This document shows, piece after piece, positions 58,201 to 64,000 of a DNA stretch of 64,000 nucleotides (position 1 is the first letter of the stretch; each line of letters starts with the position of its first letter). The stretch comes from DUQW01 sp050953825 (GTDB lineage Bacteria; Bacillota_I; Bacilli_A; Acholeplasmatales; Acholeplasmataceae), in contig JBMNNF010000003.1 of assembly GCA_050953825.1 (NCBI GenBank), positions 62,001 through 126,000 on the forward strand. The letters run 5' to 3'. Below the pieces are notes generated by a model that searched no databases, was not told where the DNA came from, and saw nothing but the letters and a program-made list of their open reading frames with translations. Both the position numbers and the translations under genes were made by a program.

Positions 58201-61200
58201 CGACCGAAACCTCAATTACTTTATATGCAGTTTGGGAAGCTAACTCTTATACAGTAAACTTTGATGGTAATGGTCATACTAGCGGCAATACCGTAAGTCA
58301 AACAATTAACTATGATGAACAAGTCGCACTAAATGCCAACGGCTTTAATAAAACTGGATACACATTTATCGGTTGGAGCATTACAAGTGATGGAAGTGTT
58401 CAATATAGTGATCAAGCTAGTGTCAAGAACTTAACAACCCAAACTTCAATTACTTTATATGCAGTCTGGGAAGCTAACTCTTATACAGTAAACTTTGATG
58501 GTAATGGTCATACTAGTGGTAATACTTTAAGTCAAACGATAGATTATGACGAACAAGTCGCATTAAATACTAACGGCTTTATCAGAACTGGTTACACATT
58601 TGTTGGTTGGAATACAGCTAGTACTGGAACCGCTGAATATACTGATGGAGCTAGTGTTAAGAATTTAACAACCGAAACCTCGATTACTTTATACGCAATC
58701 TGGGAAGGAAATACTTATACTATTAACTTTAATAGAAATGGAAGTGACGCTGGAAGTATGGCCAGTCAAACTGCTAAGTATGGTCAACAAGTATCACTTA
58801 ATCCAAACGGATTTTCAAAGACTGGTTATACATTCATTGGCTGGAGTACAACAAGTACGGGAAATGTTAAATATACCGACAAGGCAAATACTAATAACTT
58901 AACTACTGAAAGTTCAATCACTTTATATGCTATCTGGAAAGCTAACACTTATATCATTACCTTTGATGGTAATGGTCACACCGGTGGAAATACTACCAGT
59001 CAAACTGTAACTTATGATGAAGAAATAACCTTAACTGCTAACGGATTTTCAAAGACTGGTTATAAATTCGTTGGTTGGAGTACAACAAGTACGGGAAATG
59101 TTAAATATGTCGATCAGGCAAGTGTTAGTAATATAACTATTGAAAGTTCAATTACCTTGTATGCAGTCTGGGAAAAAACTCATCAAAAAATTACATTCAA
59201 TTTAAACGAAGGGACATTACCAAGTGGTTATAGTACAATAATTTATGTTTCAAATCAACTTTTCCCATATGTGTTACCAACACCAACAAAAATTCAAAGT
59301 GGTGAAGCCTCATATGAATTTTTAGGTTGGTATGAAACTAACTCAACTGAAGGAACGAAAGTAGATGTTTTATCAGAGCTTAAAGATTATACTTTATATG
59401 CACAGTGGAATACTGATGTGGTCTACTATAAAGGTGAATATCCGCAATCAAGGGTCACTAACTCATCATTACTAACTGAATTAAATAAATTAACACCTCA
59501 AACTTCAAGTAAAATATTAACTACATCACAAGGTACAGCACATACAGAAGTATGGTATACCATTAATTATGGTGGCTATAAGTTTGAAAAAGTTGGCGAC
59601 AAATATTATAAATATGAACCAATCGCCTTTTATAAATTAGCCGATGGTACATATTATTCAAAACATGTAATCGATTATTCGCCATTTGATGAAAAGGTTG
59701 ATAACGAGACTGTAACTAATAATTATCATAATAGTTACGTGAGAAAGTATTTAAATGAAGTAATTAAAACTAAGGCAGGAATTAACTCAACATTAGGCTT
59801 ATTGTCAAAAGCCCAATTATCTAATACCACTAATTTTGCTGATGATAATGCAAGAGCTGCTCAGACTACAAGTTACGGTTTCGGAGTAGTAGAAGGTGGT
59901 AGAGGAAAAATAACATCATTTTCTGTCAACTATTTCTATTTTTATAATAAACACTATTGGACTAATACTCCTAGTACATATTCTAAATATGTCGTCAATC
60001 GTGTTAATGGAGATGGTATTTTCTTAGATGCCGATTGTAACCACGCTTTCGGTTTGCGCATCACCATTCCAAAAACCTATACTATTGAATTTAGAGGAAA
60101 TGGTAGCGATAGCGGTAGTACTGAAACCCAAATAGTCGAATATGGAATGCCAACACCACTGAATATGAATGGATTTGCAAGAGAATGTTACGCATTTGTT
60201 GGTTGGAGTACTACTTATAACGGGGATGTTGAATATGAAGATGGAGCCATAATTACCGATCTAACAACCGAAAATATTACTTACTTATATGCGAAATGGG
60301 AAAGAATCGCCGTTAAGATTACCTTTAATTTAAATGGCGGTACTTTACCTGAAGGCTATGATACCGTAATGATGATTTATAATACTGAATTTCCATATAC
60401 CTTACCAATTCCTGAAAAAGCTCAAAATGGCGAAGAATCATATGAGTTTTTAGGTTGGTCATACTCTAGTAGTCCAACGGGCAATAAAATTTATGTCTTA
60501 GAAACTCCTTCAACCTCTACCTTATACGCACATTGGGGTAGTGTTTACTATAAAGGTGAGTATCCACAAACTAAAGTTATGGATGAAACATTAATCATTG
60601 AATTAAATAAATTAACACCTCAAACATCAAGTAAAACATTAACGACATCACAAGGCAAGTCACATACAGAAACTTGGTACACAGTTACATATAATGGTAT
60701 TAAATATGAAAAAGTCGGTACCGATTATTATAAATATGAACCAATTAAGTTTTATAGGTTATCAGATGGAACTTATTATTCTGGCTTCATAATTGATTAC
60801 TCTCCATTTGATGAATATACAACTAGTGTTGTAACTAATATTTACAACAATAGTTATATTAAAAAATATTTAAACGAAGTAATCAAAGCTAAAACAGGAT
60901 TTACCTCATTAATCGGAATCTTATCAAATGAAGAGTTATCCAATACCACCAATTTCGCCAATGGTGCCGCAAGAAGAACTACAAGTACTGAATACGCAAC
61001 GGCAATTTATCAAGGTGCTAGAGGCAAAATTACATTTGGTTCTTATTCTTCTAGTTATTTAGATAATTATTGGACAAGTACTCCAAGTGCAGACAATGGC
61101 AATCTTGCGTATGTGGTTAATAAATACGGAACTCAATCCGCTTCTAATAATAGAACTAGTCGTGTTCTCGGCTTACGGATGACAATACCAGGAACTTACA

Positions 61201-64000
61201 CCATCAATTTTGATGGAAATGGAAGTGATGGTGGTAATACCGCCAGTCAAATTGCACCATATGATCAAGAGGTACAATTAAATGCCAACGGCTTTACAAG
61301 AACTGACTATACATTTATTGGTTGGAGTACTACTAGCACTGGAGATTGTATCTATGATGATCAAGCACTAGTTACCAATTTAACAACCCTTGAGACAGTA
61401 ACTTTATATGCAAAATGGATTAGAAATCCAAAAACCATTACTTTCCATTTAAATGATGGTAGTTTACCTGAAGGTTATGAGACAACAATGTTACTTTATG
61501 AAGCTAATCTTCCATATACTTTACCAATACCAACTAAAGCTCCAAATGGCGAAGCCCACTATGAATTTATTGGTTGGTATCCATCAAATACAATTATATT
61601 TGACAATAAAATTGAGGTCTTAAATGAGTTTGAAGACTATACATTATACGCTAAATGGGATGAAGTCTACTATATTGGCGAATATCCACAAACTAAAGTA
61701 ATTGATTCAGCCTTAATTATTGAATTAGATAAACTAACACCTCAAACATCAAGTAAAACATTAACGACATCGCGAGGTAAGTCACATACAGAAACTTGGT
61801 ACACAGTTACATACAGTGGTATTAAATATGAAAAAGTCGATACTGATTATTATAAATATGAACCAATTGCATTTTGTAAAACAGCAGATGGAACTTATTA
61901 TTCTAGACACATATTAGACTATTCACCATTTGATGAACTAGGTAATGATAGTACTATAACCAATATCTACAACAATAGTTATGTTAGAAAGTACATAACA
62001 GAAGTTGTTAAACCTAAAACAGGTCTTGATTTTCTATTAGGTTTATTTTCAAAAGAACAGCTAAATAATAGCGATGATTTCCCTTGGAATGCTCATCGAA
62101 AAGCTGTTAATACAGATTACTCAAATATGGCATGTCAAGGTGGAAGAGGAAAGATTCCGTCATCATCATTTTTGGTCTCTTACAACATAAATTATCTAAA
62201 TACATATTGGACAAACAGCCCTTCAACAGCTTTATACCGAACACTCAATGTTAAAGATAATGGTTCTGTAGTTCCAAATTCTCAAGGTGCTTCTACACAT
62301 GAAGTGTTAGGGCTTCGCATAACAATTCCAACCGGTTATACTATAACTTTTAATGGTAACGGTTATACAAGTGGTAGTACGCCAAAACAGATCGTAAAAT
62401 ATAATGAATCAGAACAAGTTCAATTAAATGCTAATGGATTTTTAAAGACAGGCTATACTTTTAAAGGTTGGAGTACAACCGCTACTGGAGAAGTTGAATA
62501 TAATGACGAAATGGTTATTGAAAGTCCTCTAGCAGATGAATTAATCACTTTATATGCCGTTTGGGAGGCAAACACTTATACCATTATCTTCAACGGTAAT
62601 GGACATGACGGTGGTATCACACCAAATCAAAATATGACATACGACCAGGCATTGGCGTTACATCAAAGTAATTTTTATAAAGAAAATTACAAGTTTATTG
62701 GTTGGAGTACAACCGCCACTGGCAATGTTATTTATGAAAATAAGGAAATAGTTATTAATTTAACCACTTCCGGTTCAATTACTTTATATGCGGTTTGGTT
62801 ATTAGGTAAGCAAATCACTCTTAACTTAAACGGTGGCACCCTACCTAGTGGTTATAAGAGTGTGATGTTTATAGCTAACTCAGACTTCCCATATACCCTA
62901 CCAATTCCGACGAAAACTGATGGGGAGGGCGGAGTATATGAATTTTTCGGTTGGTATGATAACCACTATATGCATTATGGAAATAAATTAGATGAGTTAA
63001 CTGAAATTAAAGATTATACTTTATATGCCCATTGGACTGAGTATCCTGTTTATTACCAAAATGAATATCCTCAAACTAAAGTCACTGATCAAGCATTAAT
63101 CACCGAATTAAATAAACTCACACCTGAAACATCAAGTAAGACGTTAACTACTTCACAAAATACATCTAACGTTGAAACTTGGAATACAGTTACATATAGC
63201 GGTAATAAATATGAAAAATTGGGTAGCGATTATTATAAATATGAACCAATTGCCTTCTATAAATTACCAGATGGAACTTATTATTCAAGATATATCATCG
63301 ATTATTCACCATTTGATGAATACGGAAGTCCAACTATCCAAACTAACAAATACGACGATAGTTATGTTAGAAAATATTTAAAAGAAGTCATGAGGACTAA
63401 ATCGGGAATTGATCAAACATTAGGCTTATTGTCAACTGATGAATTATCAACTTATAATAAAATTAACAAAGCCACTAGTACTGATTATGCAAGTGCAGTC
63501 TTATTAGGTGGTAGAGGTGAAATAACATCATTTGAAGTTTCTTACGATGATTCTTATTTAAATTATTACTATACAAATACTTCGTATACATATGGCACTC
63601 AAAGTGCATATTGTATCAATGCTGATGGTAATAAAACTAACTATATTTGTTATCGAGTACTAGGTCTTCGCGTGTCGATTCCAAGAACCTATATCATAAC
63701 CTTTGAGGGAAACGGTCATGATAGTGGAAGTACTCAAAGTCAAACAGTCTATTACCATGAACGAGTACCACTAAATGCTAATGGATTTAGTAAATCTGGT
63801 CACACCTTTATGGGATGGAGTACAACTAGTACAGGAGATGTTGAATATATTGATGAAGAAAATATTAAAAACTTAACCAATGAGGTTGGTGGCGAAGTAA
63901 CCTTATATGCCGTTTGGGAAGAACATCATACCGTTAACGTTATTTTAAATGGTGGAGCTTTACCTGGTGGCGGTAATGTTATCAACGTTCCAATTTCAGA
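52296..64000 (+). CDS. Giant repeat lipoprotein (InlB B-repeats and DUF6273-like modules), 3' end outside the window
   Basis: The frame opens at ATG 52296 after AAAGGGTGAG and stays in one phase to the window end, over 3,900 codons; I found no stop in the stretches I translated, and repeat spacing holds the frame. Signal peptide (FSIAVLFFSVFLLNGC) with lipobox LNGC near residue 32 anchors it to the membrane. About 34 InlB-type B-repeats follow, each with the pattern FDGNG..SG, a T-G-Y-x-F-x-GWS core and LYAVW end. From 59430 four DUF6273-like modules are interleaved. Probably a cell-surface adhesin or display stalk; the true role is unknown. Confidence 0.88.
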   Translation, partial: MMEKSKSFLIGKLSKIFSIAVLFFSVFLLNGCENFNEEDPKNHDVVIKYLGEDLNGNYSVNLEEVIVNNREGYEISIEEKTFPNFIFREDNPRTYIITGEDNQEVIIKYDKDVGYTINFDGNGHTSGDTESQSVEYNQEIALTPNGFSRTGYRFIGWSTTSDGVVEYADQVNVLNLATGSITLYAVWEANTYTIIFDGNGATSGITDSQTVIYDQTVALNANGFNKTGYMFMGWGLSSDGTVQYNDEATVNNIVSSESITLYAIWQAATCMIQFDGNGHTDGNTESQISNYNEETRLNANGFSRTGYKFIGWSTTSTGSVEYNDQEDVFDLTKSNLVTLYAVWEAKAYSIFFSGNGHDTGMMEHQNVSYDQEVPLSANKFGKIGHTFQGWSTTTDGIVEYNDKANIKNLTISQSITLYAVWKANIYTIIFDGNGHDGGDTGNQTVHYNQVVTLNTNRYTKTGYTFMGWSRSSDGYIQYNDEATVSNVTESDSITLYAKWVVNSYIIIFDGNGANSGYTESQEIDYNEQARLNENGYGRTGHTFKGWSTTSSGSVQYTDKISVKNLVPSGTITLYAIWEAKTYTIIFNGNGCDGGYTENQTINYGKQVTLIPNGYTKTGYTFAGWSRSSDGNIQYNNEASVKNVTESDSVTLYAKWVANSYAIFFDGNGASVGHTKYQMIRYDEQVELNKNEYDRTGYTFKGWSTTINGNVEYNDKANIKNLAPSGTITLYAVWEVNSYTINFDGNGSTSGSTASQTINYDKQVALNANEFIKNGYTFIGWSTLSDGAVHYNDKASVKNLTTEASITLYAVWKVNNYTINFDGNGNDGGITPSQILEYEQELPLNANEFIKIGYTFKGWSTTSTGNVEYVDKANVKKLTVSTITLYAIWQVNTYTITFDGNGNDDGTTASQTINYDEIATLNENGFSKTGYTFKGWSKTEIGNVEYDDKSSVLKLSTGNPITLYAIWEENTYTIHFDGNGHTSGNTENQVIYYEDSVLLNLNQYTKIGYTFKGWSETETGNVKYNDLANVNKLIPSGTMTLFAVWEANKYTIDFNGNGFTGGSTQSQTVNYDEEVALTANGYNRDNHKFIGWSKTETGDVLYNDKASIKNLVTSGSITLYAVWAVGTHTINFNGNGYTSGSTASQVVEYGQIVTLNENGFSRDNHVFLGWSKTETGDVEYIDQAEVQNLTTGNSVTLYAVWAVSIYTITFNGNGHESGSTINQTVNYNEEVSLNANGYSKDGYLFIGWSTTSDGSVQYSDQASVKNLTTIGSITLYAVWAANSYEVNFNGNGHTSGSIANQTVDYDEQVALNANGFSRTGYTFAGWSTISDGSVQYSDQAIIKNLTTKVSITLYAVWEVNTYTIIFDGNEHDGGNTENQIINYDEQVTLIPNGYTKTGYTFMGWSRSSDGYIQYNDEAIVKNVAESGSVTLYAKWGVNIYTIIFDGNGHTSGSTASQTTNYDEGTTLNINGFIRTGYRFIGWSTTSTGNAEYNDQETVLRLTTSNAITLYAVWEAQGYTIYFNGNGSDAGNMQYQNVIYDQEVALKPNEFGRTGYNFKGWSTTSNGSVEYTDQKKIKNLTTLQSITLYAVWEANTYTVNFDGNGHTSGSTASQTINYDEQVALNANGYSKTGYTFIGWSTTIYGNVEYIDKASIKNLTTSGSITLYAIWTTKSYTVNFNGNGYTSGSTASQTINYDEQVALNANGFSKTGYTFIGWSITSDGSVQYNDQASVKNLTTETSITLYAVWTTKSYTVNFDGNGHTDGSTASQTINYDEQVALNANGFNKTGYTFIGWSITSDGSVQYSDQASVKNLTTQTSITLYAVWEANTYTIIFDGNGHTSGSTASQTINYDEQVALNTNGFIRTGYTFVGWNTASTGTAEYTDGASVKNLTTETSITLYAVWTTKSYTVNFDGNGHTSGSTASQTINYDELVSLIPNGYTKTGYTFMGWSRSSDGSVQYSDQASVKNLTTETSITLYAVWEANSYTVNFDGNGHTSGNTVSQTINYDEQVALNANGFNKTGYTFIGWSITSDGSVQYSDQASVKNLTTQTSITLYAVWEANSYTVNFDGNGHTSGNTLSQTIDYDEQVALNTNGFIRTGYTFVGWNTASTGTAEYTDGASVKNLTTETSITLYAIWEGNTYTINFNRNGSDAGSMASQTAKYGQQVSLNPNGFSKTGYTFIGWSTTSTGNVKYTDKANTNNLTTESSITLYAIWKANTYIITFDGNGHTGGNTTSQTVTYDEEITLTANGFSKTGYKFVGWSTTSTGNVKYVDQASVSNITIESSITLYAVWEKTHQKITFNLNEGTLPSGYSTIIYVSNQLFPYVLPTPTKIQSGEASYEFLGWYETNSTEGTKVDVLSELKDYTLYAQWNTDVVYYKGEYPQSRVTNSSLLTELNKLTPQTSSKILTTSQGTAHTEVWYTINYGGYKFEKVGDKYYKYEPIAFYKLADGTYYSKHVIDYSPFDEKVDNETVTNNYHNSYVRKYLNEVIKTKAGINSTLGLLSKAQLSNTTNFADDNARAAQTTSYGFGVVEGGRGKITSFSVNYFYFYNKHYWTNTPSTYSKYVVNRVNGDGIFLDADCNHAFGLRITIPKTYTIEFRGNGSDSGSTETQIVEYGMPTPLNMNGFARECYAFVGWSTTYNGDVEYEDGAIITDLTTENITYLYAKWERIAVKITFNLNGGTLPEGYDTVMMIYNTEFPYTLPIPEKAQNGEESYEFLGWSYSSSPTGNKIYVLETPSTSTLYAHWGSVYYKGEYPQTKVMDETLIIELNKLTPQTSSKTLTTSQGKSHTETWYTVTYNGIKYEKVGTDYYKYEPIKFYRLSDGTYYSGFIIDYSPFDEYTTSVVTNIYNNSYIKKYLNEVIKAKTGFTSLIGILSNEELSNTTNFANGAARRTTSTEYATAIYQGARGKITFGSYSSSYLDNYWTSTPSADNGNLAYVVNKYGTQSASNNRTSRVLGLRMTIPGTYTINFDGNGSDGGNTASQIAPYDQEVQLNANGFTRTDYTFIGWSTTSTGDCIYDDQALVTNLTTLETVTLYAKWIRNPKTITFHLNDGSLPEGYETTMLLYEANLPYTLPIPTKAPNGEAHYEFIGWYPSNTIIFDNKIEVLNEFEDYTLYAKWDEVYYIGEYPQTKVIDSALIIELDKLTPQTSSKTLTTSRGKSHTETWYTVTYSGIKYEKVDTDYYKYEPIAFCKTADGTYYSRHILDYSPFDELGNDSTITNIYNNSYVRKYITEVVKPKTGLDFLLGLFSKEQLNNSDDFPWNAHRKAVNTDYSNMACQGGRGKIPSSSFLVSYNINYLNTYWTNSPSTALYRTLNVKDNGSVVPNSQGASTHEVLGLRITIPTGYTITFNGNGYTSGSTPKQIVKYNESEQVQLNANGFLKTGYTFKGWSTTATGEVEYNDEMVIESPLADELITLYAVWEANTYTIIFNGNGHDGGITPNQNMTYDQALALHQSNFYKENYKFIGWSTTATGNVIYENKEIVINLTTSGSITLYAVWLLGKQITLNLNGGTLPSGYKSVMFIANSDFPYTLPIPTKTDGEGGVYEFFGWYDNHYMHYGNKLDELTEIKDYTLYAHWTEYPVYYQNEYPQTKVTDQALITELNKLTPETSSKTLTTSQNTSNVETWNTVTYSGNKYEKLGSDYYKYEPIAFYKLPDGTYYSRYIIDYSPFDEYGSPTIQTNKYDDSYVRKYLKEVMRTKSGIDQTLGLLSTDELSTYNKINKATSTDYASAVLLGGRGEITSFEVSYDDSYLNYYYTNTSYTYGTQSAYCINADGNKTNYICYRVLGLRVSIPRTYIITFEGNGHDSGSTQSQTVYYHERVPLNANGFSKSGHTFMGWSTTSTGDVEYIDEENIKNLTNEVGGEVTLYAVWEEHHTVNVILNGGALPGGGNVINVPIS
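52642..59175 (+). repeat. Array of about 28 InlB-type B-repeats, 234-bp period
   Basis: Units begin near 52642 and 52866, and from 54268 on recur every 234 bp (54268, 54502, 54736, and so on), that is 78 residues each. Units between about 57076 and 58700 are nearly identical at the DNA level, including silent sites, while the early and late units differ, so the middle has been expanded or homogenised recently. Confidence 0.9.
59176..64000 (+). repeat. Composite modules: B-repeat, variant repeat, DUF6273-like domain
   Basis: A second repeat type (xITFNLNGGTLPxGY, ending LYAHW) begins near 59176, 60315, 61434, 62810 and 63925. Each of the first four leads into a domain of about 215 residues at 59430-60075, 60545-61195, 61665-62330 and 63045-63685. 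These share YYKGEYPQTKV, ELNKLTPQTSSK, YYKYEPI, YLNEVIK, a WT.TPS motif and LGLRITIP, the layout of DUF6273. One or two ordinary B-repeats separate the composites. Confidence 0.8.

Noticed and set aside
52642..59175. CRISPR-like regular repeats
   Set aside because: Period is 234 bp, in frame and coding for InlB-type repeats; no short repeats with unique spacers.
1..64000. Mycoplasma genetic code (UGA = Trp)
   Set aside because: TGA ends several clear genes at the expected place and Trp codons are TGG.

Overview
The window is low-GC bacterial DNA. TGA is used as a stop (for example at the ends of the genes at 2693, 3460-region and 4109) and Trp is TGG, so this is not a UGA=Trp mycoplasma. The AT-rich codon use, near-perfect TTGACA-17-TATAAT promoters, lipobox proteins and a giant InlB-repeat lipoprotein suggest a Bacillota lineage close to the standard-code Mollicutes (Acholeplasma/Izemoplasma/RF39-like). 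That placement is inference.

Layout. 1-4 kb: the end of a Fic AMP-transferase, a TmrB-like P-loop protein, then glycerate kinase, an RpiR-type regulator and a GNAT protein. 4.1-16.6 kb: a sugar/glycan operon. Its promoter carries a cre-like site, a 16-bp palindrome at the start of transcription and two phased direct repeats. It encodes a phosphodiesterase lipoprotein, a GH4 glycosidase, a ChbG-type deacetylase, a carbohydrate ABC transporter (one permease has a coiled-coil extension of about 475 residues), a Gfo/Idh/MocA oxidoreductase, an unknown lipoprotein and a metallophosphoesterase lipoprotein. 18.87-27.38 kb: an exact 8,504-bp second copy of positions 6301-14804. Both its edges lie inside other genes and give two in-frame chimeras, metallophosphoesterase-GH4 and MocA-PsuK. 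28-32.8 kb: pseudouridine breakdown (psuG), arginine/lysine-type decarboxylase and agmatinase (putrescine synthesis), nitroreductase and a PHP-domain protein.

32.85-36.34 kb is a mosaic: an IS3-type left-end remnant, an 81-bp piece of a downstream glycosyltransferase gene, a 5'-truncated tuf with its terminator and the mazEF promoter, a 5'-truncated fusA whose second half comes from a diverged fusA, and a tuf promoter/leader fused to the glycosyltransferase-PlsC gene. The normal rpsL-rpsG-fusA-tuf operon follows at 39.96-44.26 kb. A HigBA module lies before it and MazEF after it. The sharp, identical, microhomology-edged junctions at 6-27 kb and 33-36 kb are either recent rearrangements or assembly misjoins. 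The sequence alone cannot decide.

45-52 kb: a PAS-GGDEF diguanylate cyclase; an independently transcribed structured RNA of about 470 nt that I cannot assign to a family; a c-di-AMP (ydaO-type) riboswitch before a Kef-type K+/H+ antiporter and a small PII-like partner; a TetR regulator divergent from ftsH; and rpsD with a structured leader. 52.3 kb to the window end: one unfinished lipoprotein gene of more than 3,900 codons. It has about 34 InlB-type repeats of mostly 78 residues, interleaved near the end with four DUF6273-like modules.

The operon genes fit uptake and breakdown of a modified or acetylated oligosaccharide under catabolite control. K+ transport looks tied to c-di-AMP. Three toxin-like modules (Fic, HigBA, MazEF) sit beside core genes.
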